DNA of 64,000 nt. It comes from Jeotgalibacillus proteolyticus. Lineage in GTDB: Bacteria > Bacillota > Bacilli > Bacillales > Jeotgalibacillaceae. Made by a program: the position numbers and the translations under genes. Below the pieces are notes generated by a model, which was given only the letters and a program-made list of their open reading frames with translations, was not told the DNA's origin and did no database searches. Location: contig NZ_PREZ01000009.1 in NCBI RefSeq assembly GCF_002926065.1, positions 1-64,000 on the forward strand. The letters are read 5' to 3'. The first letter of the stretch is position 1, and each line of letters begins with the position of its first letter. This document shows, one piece after another, positions 42,593 to 51,565 of the stretch.

Positions 42593-42620
42593 TTGCTATT
42601 TTACATAATTATAGTATAAT
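42593..42620 (+). promoter_or_regulatory. Sigma-A promoter before the hydrolase gene
   Basis: TTGCTA (42593-42598), 16 bases, TATAAT (42615-42620). It would transcribe the short frame at 42680 and the hydrolase at 42855. Confidence 0.6.
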
Positions 42621-42679
42621 TGTGGTAATAGAAATTTGATTATTCAAAAAATTCAATGCAGGGAGGGACCTATGTTTAG

Positions 42680-42781
42680 ATGATAAAGCTTTTAATGCTT
42701 TCAGATCCTATATGGCCAGATGCTTGCCACGATATAATAGATATCATTTATAATCAATTTATTCATTATCATACCATATAA
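42680..42781 (+). CDS. Short leader-like open frame (33 codons), uncertain
   Basis: ATG at 42680, 12 bases after GGGAGGG, reading MIKLLMLSDPIWPDACHDII and so on, then TAA. No export helix. It could be a leader peptide, a precursor peptide, or chance. It lies in the transcript of the hydrolase gene. Confidence 0.25.
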   Translation: MIKLLMLSDPIWPDACHDIIDIIYNQFIHYHTI

Positions 42782-42854
42782 TTAAACATCAAACAGGTTT
42801 ATTTACATAGAGTTTTGTATGGTGTAATAAAATTTTTAAAAAGGACTAAGACAA

Positions 42855-43646
42855 ATGGAAAATAATTATAAGCTACATATGGAGAAGCATGGAAAAGGCG
42901 AGAAGTATTTATTTCTTCCTGGAGTTGTAGGAACGATAAATTACTGGATTGAAAGCTTAAAACCTTATTTCTCAAAAGGAGAATTTATATTTGTGGACCC
43001 TCTAGGATTTGGACGGTCTCCAAAACCCAACATTATCTATACGGTTGATGAGCATATTAATGCTATTTATCAGAGAATTAAACTTGAAGGTCCCTTTGTA
43101 CTAGTGGGGCACTCCATGGGGGGGATTCTCGCTCTAAAATTAGCAAGTCGATATCCAGACCTCGTAAAAAAAGTGATAGTTATTGGATTGCCAGTCTTTT
43201 CTGATGAGAATGAGGCCAAGGTTTATTTTCGAAGTCGGATGAGAGGTTCTATCACATATAATTATTTAGCAGCCCTATCATGTCTGTTTTCTCGTGGAAT
43301 TCTTTCCGGAATTTCCCCATTATTAAAGAAAAGGAAAAAATTTTCACCTTTGTGGAGCCCAACAATGATTGATGAAATGTTGATGCACACTTGGAAATCA
43401 TTCACATCGAGTCTGTGGGAAGTGGTTTACCGAGGGGATGTAAAAAAAATATCTGAACAAGTAGACAGTAAAATACCGATTGTTTGTTTGCATGGAACTA
43501 ACGATAAAACTGCTCCAGTTTCTAATCTTCATTCTTTAATGAACCTTCACAAGGAATGGGAGATATTTACTGTTACAGGGGGAGACCATCATATCTTTCT
43601 TCATCACACTTCTTGGTGTATGAGATATATATTACAGGAAGAATAG
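42855..43646 (+). CDS. Alpha/beta-fold hydrolase
   Basis: 263 aa, ATG after AAAAAGGAC. Nucleophile elbow GHSMGG with Ser87, oxyanion region LPGVVGT, Asp in GTNDKTAP, and His in GGDHHIFL near residue 245. It has the size of monofunctional lipase, esterase or thioesterase-like enzymes. Next to an ACP-dependent pathway it could release or edit an acyl chain, or hydrolyse the product for self-protection. It faces away from the minus-strand tailoring operon and ends at a shared terminator. Confidence 0.78.
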   Translation: MENNYKLHMEKHGKGEKYLFLPGVVGTINYWIESLKPYFSKGEFIFVDPLGFGRSPKPNIIYTVDEHINAIYQRIKLEGPFVLVGHSMGGILALKLASRYPDLVKKVIVIGLPVFSDENEAKVYFRSRMRGSITYNYLAALSCLFSRGILSGISPLLKKRKKFSPLWSPTMIDEMLMHTWKSFTSSLWEVVYRGDVKKISEQVDSKIPIVCLHGTNDKTAPVSNLHSLMNLHKEWEIFTVTGGDHHIFLHHTSWCMRYILQEE

Positions 43647-43665
43647 GAAGTACTCCAAAATAAAA

Positions 43666-43702
43666 AATGAACTGTGTAAGTACTTTACTCTCACAGTTCA
43701 TT
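43666..43702. terminator. Bidirectional terminator
   Basis: AATGAACTGTG (43666-43676) with CACAGTTCATT (43692-43702), between converging genes. Confidence 0.75.
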
Positions 43703-43727
43703 CTCTATAAAAATTTATCTTCAGTTA

Positions 43728-45443
43728 TTATTCAACCCTGCTAAAATTTCTAACTAAAAAAGAAGTAGGTTCAGTTGGGTAATCTGCATTGATCAGATCG
43801 CTTGAATTTATTTTCGTTTTTTTCGTAATCGGTAAGTTGGTATAGTTAATTTTAAAAACTATGCTACCGATTAATTTATCTCCCAACCCAAAAGAAAATT
43901 CAAATTCAGATTTAATCAATTTAATACTGGCTTTATTATCATTCCATCCTATAGAGTAAGATTCCCAGGCATCAACCCTGTACCGGATGGTTTTTAAAGA
44001 TTCAAGTTCTAAATTATCTTTGATAACTAAAGTACCCTCAGGACTATAATATAAACAGACTAATGTTTGATTGTTTGTATCTAACAATTCTAATTGTACA
44101 TTTCTTTTATTGTAATTTTTCACGTAAAATTCAAACTGAATCTTACCTTTATTTCTTCCACATTCCCATCTTTGAAGCATCAGCATTTCGTATGGATCTC
44201 GATTTATTGCGGAAATAGTTCCTTTATGATTATCAATTAACTTTATCTCTCCCCATTTTGGCTGAATAAACCCCCAATTTTCAAATTCATCTCTATTTGC
44301 AGATTCAAAAGAATGATTATTATATAAATCGACTTTACTTAGCCATATATCTTCTTTATTCATACTATACACAATCCATGTGTAATGGCCAGGAGGGGGA
44401 TCACTCCCAGCCGTTAATCCGGTGGGATAGCTAGGGCCATAATATTTATGTAGCCCGAAATATTTTCGTGGAGAGACCCAGTTTGTCAGACAATTCATCC
44501 CATAATAATTTTTTCCATCATTACTAGTTGTTACTGCTAATGGCCATCTATGAGTATTATCATTCGTTGGATTATATACAAGAGCATACTTTGTATTTGT
44601 TATTTTCTCAGCCCAACATTTCCCACCAGCTGTAACGATAGAAGGTTGCTTAGTTAATGGCGCCCAGGTTAAACCTTTATCTTGGCTGATAGAAGCTTTT
44701 CCCCATTTCCAAAATCCGATGGTTTCTAAATCAGAAACTTGATAATAAGTAAATGCTTTCCCATCTTCTATAGAGTAAAACCCATCTTTACTTCGATCTT
44801 CCTCCCACCATTTTTGTGTAAGAAGTTTATTGCTTAATAATTCTTCGCAATCATTAATGAATTCCAGATCTTTAGAATTCAAATAATAAGGGTAAATTGT
44901 ATTTTTCTCATCCCATCCTGCATGAAGGTTATAACGAATAAAATAAATTTCGCCTAATTGCCCATTAGGCTGAATTTCTCTAATAACCCTTCCAATACCT
45001 TTCCCGTTATTCGGGAATTCCTCAGTATTAAGACTTAATCCATAGAATCCTAAACCATAAAGTTTACGTCTTTTAGATATAAAAAAGCCCATACGATGAT
45101 GCATATTTGCATATAAACAATATTTATTAAAAGAGACTTTATAAGGTGGAAACAATTCAATGGCTGAACTCCATTTTTCCCCATCTATCGATGTCTTTAA
45201 TAGGGTTCTAGAAGGGGGGATAGTTTCACTAATCGGGTTATTGATATAAGATAAATAAAATTTATTAAAAATGTAGGCTAACATAGGAGAATGATTAAAA
45301 GTTCCTTTATCTCTCTCTGGTTTTTCTTTGTCACGTGAACATCTCGTTACTTGATAATGTTTAATTTTTGGTACAGTACTATATCCACCATCGTGTTGTT
45401 CATTACATTCCTTTTGACATACATGACAAATTATTTCACCCAT
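43728..45443 (-). CDS. Sialidase-like BNR/beta-propeller protein with C-terminal beta-sandwich
   Basis: 571 aa from the ATG at 45443, which overlaps the stop of the preceding gene by 8 bases; the longer open frame would lie wholly inside that gene. An N-terminal Cys cluster (CHVCQKEC) precedes propeller repeats with Asp-box-like units (SIDGEKWS, SQDKGLTW, SNDGKNY). The C-terminal ~150 residues look like a beta-sandwich. Similar to exo-alpha-sialidase or glycoside hydrolase folds, with no export signal. Role in a lipid/polyketide operon is unclear: perhaps a binding or cyclising protein, or glycoside tailoring. Confidence 0.55.
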   Translation of the reverse strand: MGEIICHVCQKECNEQHDGGYSTVPKIKHYQVTRCSRDKEKPERDKGTFNHSPMLAYIFNKFYLSYINNPISETIPPSRTLLKTSIDGEKWSSAIELFPPYKVSFNKYCLYANMHHRMGFFISKRRKLYGLGFYGLSLNTEEFPNNGKGIGRVIREIQPNGQLGEIYFIRYNLHAGWDEKNTIYPYYLNSKDLEFINDCEELLSNKLLTQKWWEEDRSKDGFYSIEDGKAFTYYQVSDLETIGFWKWGKASISQDKGLTWAPLTKQPSIVTAGGKCWAEKITNTKYALVYNPTNDNTHRWPLAVTTSNDGKNYYGMNCLTNWVSPRKYFGLHKYYGPSYPTGLTAGSDPPPGHYTWIVYSMNKEDIWLSKVDLYNNHSFESANRDEFENWGFIQPKWGEIKLIDNHKGTISAINRDPYEMLMLQRWECGRNKGKIQFEFYVKNYNKRNVQLELLDTNNQTLVCLYYSPEGTLVIKDNLELESLKTIRYRVDAWESYSIGWNDNKASIKLIKSEFEFSFGLGDKLIGSIVFKINYTNLPITKKTKINSSDLINADYPTEPTSFLVRNFSRVE

Positions 45444-46353
45444 TTTTTTCCTCGCTGATGAAATTTTTACTCCGCATTGAAAGGTGAGCATTAAAAAATG
45501 GGATAACATTCTCCCAAAAGTCAGGATCACTCTGTGAGTCTCTATGCCCGTCACTTTTTACATAGAAACTATTTATTTTTACTCTGCTTTTAATATATTC
45601 AAGTTCACTTGAAGGTACAAAGTTATCATTGATTGAATGGGTCATTAAAATTGGAGTTCGAGTATTCTCTAATGCTTTTATGCAATCTAAATCTTCTTTC
45701 GTTTCGCGCGTTGTAATATTAGCTCTCATAAAAATAAACTTAGTTAGAATGGGAACTAAAGGATATGTGGGAAGTTTTTTCTGTTTTAGAAATGATTCCA
45801 TTATAGTAGTGAATTTTATCGGGCTAGAATCAATGACAATTGCCTTTGCCGTATTTCCTTTTGATAAAGATAGAATGCTGCCAAAACCACCAAATGAATG
45901 TCCAAGCAGACCAATGTTGTTTGTGTCTATATCTTTGCGAGATTTGGCGAATTTCACGGCTGAGATTATATCATCTCGAAACGTTTTTACGGTCAATGCT
46001 TTTACGCTACTGCTTTCACCATGGCCCCGAACATCGAATAGTAGAAGAGAATATCCTTCTTCATGCAATCGATCGACATATCTATAAACTGTATCTCGGC
46101 TGGAACCCCACCCATGGCATAAAATTATTAAAGGAGGGGTTTCTTCGAATTTAGAGGGTATAAACCAACCTCTTACAATACCTTCCTTGCTAGGAAATTC
46201 GATGTTTTCATAAGGAACTGAAGGAACGGAAGTTATTTGTCGTCTTAAGGGCTGTTGAATTTTTTTTGCCATATTCCAAAAAAACAAAAAAACGCCGCCA
46301 AATACACCTATGCTACTTATTATGAAAAATAGTAACTTTTTCAACCCTTTCAT
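45436..46353 (-). CDS. Membrane-anchored alpha/beta hydrolase (S33/BAAT-like)
   Basis: 305 aa. N-terminal membrane helix (about 5-28), then LCHGWGSSRDTVYRY, LLFDVRGHGESS, nucleophile GHSFGG, and a C-terminal acid/His region (HSINDNFVP; DGHRDSQSD). Likely a serine esterase, amidase or acyltransferase at the membrane. It overlaps the aminotransferase gene by four bases and the sialidase-like gene by eight, so it is inside a tight operon. Confidence 0.75.
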   Translation of the reverse strand: MKGLKKLLFFIISSIGVFGGVFLFFWNMAKKIQQPLRRQITSVPSVPYENIEFPSKEGIVRGWFIPSKFEETPPLIILCHGWGSSRDTVYRYVDRLHEEGYSLLLFDVRGHGESSSVKALTVKTFRDDIISAVKFAKSRKDIDTNNIGLLGHSFGGFGSILSLSKGNTAKAIVIDSSPIKFTTIMESFLKQKKLPTYPLVPILTKFIFMRANITTRETKEDLDCIKALENTRTPILMTHSINDNFVPSSELEYIKSRVKINSFYVKSDGHRDSQSDPDFWENVIPFFNAHLSMRSKNFISEEKNG

Positions 46354-47615
46354 CCCTTCTCATTCCATATATATTTATCAGTAGATAATCTTTCCTTTAA
46401 GGTATTTATTACTTTAAATTCTTTTTCTTCACTATCCGCTTCAAATGTTACAGAAAAGCGTATAAAATTTCCTGCATCATCCCAAGGTACAGTTGAGATA
46501 AGTTTCTTTTTTATTAAATATTGTGAGAAGTCTTCGCCAGAATTAAATGTTTCCCCATCTGTTGTTCCTATAGGTGCTTCCACATACAAATAAAAAGATG
46601 CTTGAGGCTTTCTCACCTTAAAACCTAACCCCAATAATACATCTGTTAACATTTTATGACGTCTATCGTACTTTTTCCAAGTGCGATAAGTAATTTCGGG
46701 ATTTCTTAAACAATGAATAGCTGCTTTTTGTATAGGAATGAATTGACCAGAATCGGAATTGTTTTTCACACTTGAAAAAGCTTTGATGGCTTTTTTGTTG
46801 CCTGCCAAGAATCCAATTCTCCAACCAGTCATATTAAAAGCTTTAGATAACGAATGCAGGGAGAGACCAACGTCCTTGGCGCCTGGTACGGATAGAAAAG
46901 ATAGTCTATTTTCATTAGCGGTGAGGGGTGCATAAGCTTCGTCCGAAATTACAAGAATATTATTCTTTTTTGCAAACTTAACTACTGTCTCATAAAATTT
47001 CCTTGTAGCAGGTGCACCTGTAGGATTATTGGGGTAGTTGATATAAAGTAACTTTGCTCTATCTAATACTTCTTCATCTATATTATCTAAGTCTGGGTAG
47101 AATTCATTCTCTTCCTTTAAAGGTAAACCCACCACATCACCACGAAGCCAAGATGTATGGGTAGCTAGGACCGGGTAGCCAGGTACTGTTACTAGAGCAA
47201 CATCGCCTGGATTAATAAAAGCATAAGGAAGCAAACTTAGTGCAGATTTCGCTCCAATACAGTGTACAATTTCTTCTTGAGGATCAAGTTTAGAATGTAA
47301 TCTAAATTCTTTTTCTAAATATTCTGCAGCGGCGAATTTGAAATCCTCAATCCCATTGTCAGAATAACCACGGTTTTTACTTTTTTTAGCTTCCATGTAT
47401 AAAATATCGATAACTTCACTTTCGGCCATCCAGTCTGGTTCGCCTAATCCCATGTCTATTAATAGCTTATCGGGGTTATTTTTTAAAGCTTCTTCTTTTG
47501 CTTCTTTGATCTTACCAAATTTATAGTCTTTATTTTCTTGGCCAAATGTTGCTCCTCCAATACGGTCTGAAAACAGATTATTTATATTGTATTCACTTAA
47601 AATTGAGCTCTTCAT
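46350..47615 (-). CDS. PLP-dependent aminotransferase, class I/II
   Basis: 421 aa. Fold-type I markers: NNPTG at residues 196-200, SDEAYAP with Asp225, PLP lysine K258 in SLSKAFNMTGWR, and a C-terminal Arg in FIRFSVTFE. Resembles LL-diaminopimelate/aspartate-type aminotransferases. In this operon it probably puts an amino group onto a keto or aldehyde intermediate, or supplies an unusual amino acid. It overlaps both neighbours by four bases. Confidence 0.85.
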   Translation of the reverse strand: MKSSILSEYNINNLFSDRIGGATFGQENKDYKFGKIKEAKEEALKNNPDKLLIDMGLGEPDWMAESEVIDILYMEAKKSKNRGYSDNGIEDFKFAAAEYLEKEFRLHSKLDPQEEIVHCIGAKSALSLLPYAFINPGDVALVTVPGYPVLATHTSWLRGDVVGLPLKEENEFYPDLDNIDEEVLDRAKLLYINYPNNPTGAPATRKFYETVVKFAKKNNILVISDEAYAPLTANENRLSFLSVPGAKDVGLSLHSLSKAFNMTGWRIGFLAGNKKAIKAFSSVKNNSDSGQFIPIQKAAIHCLRNPEITYRTWKKYDRRHKMLTDVLLGLGFKVRKPQASFYLYVEAPIGTTDGETFNSGEDFSQYLIKKKLISTVPWDDAGNFIRFSVTFEADSEEKEFKVINTLKERLSTDKYIWNEKG

Positions 47616-49036
47616 CTTTTTTCCTCCTTTAAAGTCATCGTTTCTAATTCTTTTAACAACAAATTACGTTTTACTTTTCCTACCCCACTTCTAGGTATTT
47701 GATTAATTTTTACGAATTTTTGCGGTATTTTAAAGGATGCTAATTGTTCTTTTACTAAAGGGATTAAATCTGTTTTCTCAACATTATTATTCGTCACATA
47801 AAAAGCTACTGGATACTCTGAAATACTTCCTGGACTCTTATAGCCGACTACTGCTGCATCTCGTATATCAAGATGTTTCTTTAAAACGTTTTCTATTTCT
47901 ACAGGGTCCACTTTCTTGCCCCCTACATTGATACTGTCATCTTGCCTTCCGTACACATAAAGAAACCCTTTCCTCATTTCTGCTATGTCATAAGTATGAT
48001 AATATCCATCCTCAGTAAGTAAGGAATTGAATTTATTTAAATCCTTATAATAACCTGTGCTCATTGAAGTAGATTTAATTTGAATGATTCCTTTTTCTCC
48101 GTCCCTACATAACTTTCCAGATTCGTTTATAATTCTTACACTTACCCCTTCAATTAATTTACCTAGTGAATTGGGAATGGTACCATCATTAAAGGTAGCC
48201 GGACCAGCTTCAACAATCCCATAGTAATCACAGATGGGTAGATGAAATCTAATTTTAAATTCTGACTTAGTTGAATTATGCAGGGGTGCAGAGGAAGAAA
48301 GACAAAGTCTTAGATTCTTAATTTTTGGCTGATAACTTGTTGAAAGTAAACTGTCATATACAAATGGAAAAGCAGTAATGATAGACACATTTTCTTCTTC
48401 AATTACTTTCCAAATATATTTTGGAGTTAATATTTTTTTGCAAATAATAATACAAGCACCGCTCAAAAATGTTGAAATAAACGAAGTATTAAAAGCAAGA
48501 CCATTATGAAAGGAAGCGGTACATAATATCTTGTCCTCTTTTATTAAACTTGAAGCTTCTGCCCAGTTACGCCCTGCATTTAATACTGCACTCTCAGTAA
48601 ACATTAAACATTTTGGTACGCCTGTCGTACCTGATGAAAACCTACATGTCATAGTATTCTTCAAATCATTGTTATCTTCTATGCTTTCTACTTTAAATTC
48701 TTTAAAAATAATTTGATCGCCTAAACCAAGCTTAATTACATAATTGATACTATACTTTTCGCACAAAGTATTAACTTCGGTATCAGTAAAAGTGTAATCG
48801 ATTAACATTGGAATAGAACCAGCTTTAATTAAAGCGTAATAGATAAATATATATGTTGGATGGTTTTTCATTTGAATTCCAACTGGACCTTTTGAAGATA
48901 ATTTCATATTTAATATTTTTTCATGCCTTTCAATTTCTTCCCACATTTGAGAATAAGAATAAGTTTGGTTACCATAACGTATTGCTGGGCGTTTATTATA
49001 TAATTCGGAGCTTTCCTTTATTTCCTCAATAATCAT
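47612..49036 (-). CDS. Acyl-AMP ligase / acyl-CoA synthetase-like enzyme
   Basis: 474 aa, ATG behind AAGGAGT. ANL-superfamily motifs: P-loop SSGTTGVPK at residues 134-142, YYGIVEAG (A5), and hinge YGRQDDSINVGGKKV followed by the catalytic Lys in GVGKVKRN. Shorter than typical acyl-CoA synthetases (about 520-550), like stand-alone adenylation enzymes that load carrier proteins. It probably activates a starter or amino acid and transfers it to the ACP encoded at 51201. The next gene lies 13 bases upstream. Confidence 0.85.
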   Translation of the reverse strand: MIIEEIKESSELYNKRPAIRYGNQTYSYSQMWEEIERHEKILNMKLSSKGPVGIQMKNHPTYIFIYYALIKAGSIPMLIDYTFTDTEVNTLCEKYSINYVIKLGLGDQIIFKEFKVESIEDNNDLKNTMTCRFSSGTTGVPKCLMFTESAVLNAGRNWAEASSLIKEDKILCTASFHNGLAFNTSFISTFLSGACIIICKKILTPKYIWKVIEEENVSIITAFPFVYDSLLSTSYQPKIKNLRLCLSSSAPLHNSTKSEFKIRFHLPICDYYGIVEAGPATFNDGTIPNSLGKLIEGVSVRIINESGKLCRDGEKGIIQIKSTSMSTGYYKDLNKFNSLLTEDGYYHTYDIAEMRKGFLYVYGRQDDSINVGGKKVDPVEIENVLKKHLDIRDAAVVGYKSPGSISEYPVAFYVTNNNVEKTDLIPLVKEQLASFKIPQKFVKINQIPRSGVGKVKRNLLLKELETMTLKEEKR

Positions 49037-49049
49037 CTTATTACTCCTT

Positions 49050-50474
49050 TTATCGATTTAAAAAATATCTATCTCTTTTCAAACCATTAGTTTTGTCCAC
49101 TCCAATCACTCCTGCATAGAGTATTTCATCCAACGGATGAAGATTTAAAAACTCTTTGACTTCTTCGTCATAATAGCCACCGATGCATGAATAACCTAAT
49201 CCTATTTCGTTAACTTTTAAATGGATCTCTTGGGCCAACATTCCAGATTCAATAAGAGATTTTTTCCAATGTAAATCCTCATCTTCCATTCCTAAATTAG
49301 CACTAAAAAATAAAGCAACCGAAGCATTTTCAAGAATTTCTTGATTGATACATAGTTCCTTTACTTTGACATTAAAATCACCAATTTTTTCTTTTTTTAG
49401 ATGGCCGCTTTCTAATTTATAAATTCCTGATTCCAGTGAATTTACATTATTAATTACAAAAGTTGTTTCTAACGGAAAATCACAATGAGAGATGAATTCA
49501 ACAATCTTATCGAAGTCTGATAAGGCTATCTTTTCTTTGTTGAAAGTAGAGGCGGATCTTCTGTATTTAATAAGATTTAATAGTTTATCAAAATTTTGGT
49601 TTTCATAACCTAACCGTGATTCAGAAAGCCAAGAAGCTTTTGGGATAAGGTTTTTGGCATATACTTCCTTTTGGAAGCTACTAATTGGTTCCCAATTAAA
49701 CTGATTACTTTGATCAGGGTCATTTGTATAAGAGTTGCTTAGATGATCTTTACCTACAACCTTAGAATTACTAATTTCTCTACTTTGATTAAAGTTTTTA
49801 ATTGATATTAAACCTACGGCTTCTTCAATGGCATCTAAATTCAATAGTTTACTTATACTTCTATTGTTACAAATCGTATAAGTGCTTGTATCCATGCCTA
49901 GAGTATTTGCTAAAAGTCGCATATTGGTTATCACGTGTCCCGCATCTAGATGACAAAATTGATATCCTCTGTAAGAATATTTCCAACAACTCTTCCAAAG
50001 AGCTGCTGTAAATACAATATATATATCATCGTCTGAATCTTGTTCGAGTAAGTTATCATGAAGGTGAATATTCTCGTTGTTAATCTTATATAAGGCCATA
50101 TCATGAGGGGAATAATAAAATACCCCTTTCTCTAGGGGAGGAGCATTATTAATAACAACATATAGTTCAATGGGGTAACATGCACCAGCTGACGGGTACG
50201 ACCATAACATTTCTGGTTGGTGGTCATAAAATTTAATAGAGTTCATTCCAAAACCACTTAAAAGAAGACGCTCCAATCGATCAATAGGGTCATTTTTGGG
50301 TTTTTGCTTCGCGTAACTTGTTTTTAATCTTATACTATAGCCTTTATATTTTTTATTGCGTTCTGGTCGATCAAATTCGTTAAATCTACTTCCCACGTAT
50401 TCACGCCCGCGTACATTTTTGACAAACTCTAGTAGCTCCTGACTACCAGTTGTTTTCAAATTATCACTTAACAT
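49050..50474 (-). CDS. SagB/ThcOx-type FMN oxidoreductase (double nitroreductase fold)
   Basis: 474 aa from the ATG at 50474; GGAGGA lies six bases upstream and includes an earlier ATG. Two nitroreductase-like halves: the first carries YPSAGACYPIELYVVIN and FCHLDAGHVITNMRLLANTLGM; the second RRSASTFNKEKI and GMLAQEIHLKVNEIGLGYS. SagB proteins oxidise azolines in RiPPs, but relatives also work in nonribosomal and other pathways. No azoline cyclodehydratase or precursor is seen, so it probably oxidises a carrier-bound or free intermediate here. It overlaps the aldolase gene by 11 bases. Confidence 0.8.
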   Translation of the reverse strand: MLSDNLKTTGSQELLEFVKNVRGREYVGSRFNEFDRPERNKKYKGYSIRLKTSYAKQKPKNDPIDRLERLLLSGFGMNSIKFYDHQPEMLWSYPSAGACYPIELYVVINNAPPLEKGVFYYSPHDMALYKINNENIHLHDNLLEQDSDDDIYIVFTAALWKSCWKYSYRGYQFCHLDAGHVITNMRLLANTLGMDTSTYTICNNRSISKLLNLDAIEEAVGLISIKNFNQSREISNSKVVGKDHLSNSYTNDPDQSNQFNWEPISSFQKEVYAKNLIPKASWLSESRLGYENQNFDKLLNLIKYRRSASTFNKEKIALSDFDKIVEFISHCDFPLETTFVINNVNSLESGIYKLESGHLKKEKIGDFNVKVKELCINQEILENASVALFFSANLGMEDEDLHWKKSLIESGMLAQEIHLKVNEIGLGYSCIGGYYDEEVKEFLNLHPLDEILYAGVIGVDKTNGLKRDRYFLNR

Positions 50475-51204
50475 AAGGAATTCCTCCATTACTAAAATAA
50501 TGGTCGACCCTTCTGCACCAGTATTTCCAATATTCTTCAATGGCGGTCTTACCAAAGATAATCTTACTCTTTACTTTTACTTCTGCTCCTTCTGTAAATG
50601 TATAGGGGGTATTAAATGATTCAGCCATTAATTGAAATTTACAAGCGTTTTCTAAAACAATCGCCCAACAAATGGTTTCAGGAATAGATTTTCCTACAGC
50701 TACTATTCCATGATTCTTCAGAAACAGCGTATTTCCTACAGAAAAGGAATCGGCAACCTTACTCCCTATTTTCTGATTAGTTACAGTGTTTGTAGTTAAG
50801 TCAAACTTTTTTGTATTCATTACTGGCGTGGCATCGTGAGTTACTGGTTTAAGCTCCAGGTTTGTAGCGCCAAAAAGCATAGAATAAGGGGGGTGGGAGT
50901 GTATTAGACAATTTACATCCTTTCTACTCTTATAGATTTCTGTATGGAGTGGCCATTCAGAAGGTATAGCACCCTCACCAACCAAACGATTCCCTTCTAA
51001 ATCAATTAATATGAAATCGTTTTCCGTTGTTTCCTCCCAACCTAGAAAAGCTCTTCGTATCAAAATAGTATTTTCTGTTATGCGATATGAAATTTGGCCA
51101 TTGTTGATATCATTGTGTCCTTCTAAAAAGAGAGTTTTTGATCCGTAAGTTAAATCTTTTAAAACAGTAGCATTAATCTCTTCAATTGAATTCAAAGTCA
51201 TCAA
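50464..51204 (-). CDS. Class II aldolase/adducin-family protein
   Basis: 246 aa. Zinc ligands visible as HSHPP (about residues 102-106) and KNHG (about 160-163), the usual pattern of fuculose-phosphate aldolase and related decarboxylases or dehydratases. In a carrier-protein pathway it may perform an aldol/retro-aldol step or make a small building block. It overlaps the ACP gene by four bases. Confidence 0.8.
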   Translation of the reverse strand: MMTLNSIEEINATVLKDLTYGSKTLFLEGHNDINNGQISYRITENTILIRRAFLGWEETTENDFILIDLEGNRLVGEGAIPSEWPLHTEIYKSRKDVNCLIHSHPPYSMLFGATNLELKPVTHDATPVMNTKKFDLTTNTVTNQKIGSKVADSFSVGNTLFLKNHGIVAVGKSIPETICWAIVLENACKFQLMAESFNTPYTFTEGAEVKVKSKIIFGKTAIEEYWKYWCRRVDHYFSNGGIPYVK

Positions 51205-51455
51205 ACTCCTTCCAATTGTTCCTGCTTCCTGATAACGAATTGACTCAGCGTAGTTAAAGAATCAAACACTTGAGGTTCTATCTCTTCAATTTCTAAGTCA
51301 ATATCAAATTTTTCTTCAATCAGTACGATTAAATTTATCTGAACCAATGAGTCAAGACCTAAGTTTCCAATATTATCTCCAACCTCAATTAAATCTTCTT
51401 CTGTAACATTATCTTCCGATGCTTCAAGCAGTAATTCCTTTATAATCTCCTTCAA
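51201..51455 (-). CDS. Acyl carrier protein (tailoring operon)
   Basis: 84 aa from TTG at 51455; the ribosome site AAAGGAGGG lies inside the longer open frame, which rules the longer start out. Phosphopantetheine Ser36 in LGLDSLVQINLI, acidic helices typical of ACP/PCP. First gene of the minus operon, so probably the carrier loaded by the adenylating enzyme. It is distinct from the ACP at 52325. Confidence 0.83.
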   Translation of the reverse strand: MKEIIKELLLEASEDNVTEEDLIEVGDNIGNLGLDSLVQINLIVLIEEKFDIDLEIEEIEPQVFDSLTTLSQFVIRKQEQLEGV

Positions 51456-51473
51456 TTTCCACCCTCCTTTCAC

Positions 51474-51565
51474 AAAAAATTCAAAAAATTGTAGAAATTA
51501 TTATAATTTACAGTATAATTAACATTGTTATTATTTTCAACAAAAATTTAAAAAGGAGGAAAATT
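51474..51565. promoter_or_regulatory. Divergent promoter region of the two biosynthetic operons
   Basis: 92 very AT-rich bases carry TATAAT-like boxes on both strands (for example TATAAT at 51514-51519). TTGTTAT..CAACAA at 51525-51543 resembles the operator of regulator 2. One regulator could control both operons here. Confidence 0.5.

Noticed and set aside
43728-45443. Propeller protein as a true secreted sialidase
   Set aside because: No signal peptide; only fold-level resemblance, so the activity is not claimed.
45629-46154. Plus-strand frames opposite the membrane hydrolase
   Set aside because: Shadows of a gene with clear GHSFGG and HGWGS motifs.
49050-51455. Azole-forming RiPP cluster because of SagB
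   Set aside because: No YcaO or E1-like cyclodehydratase and no precursor peptide in the 15 kb around it.
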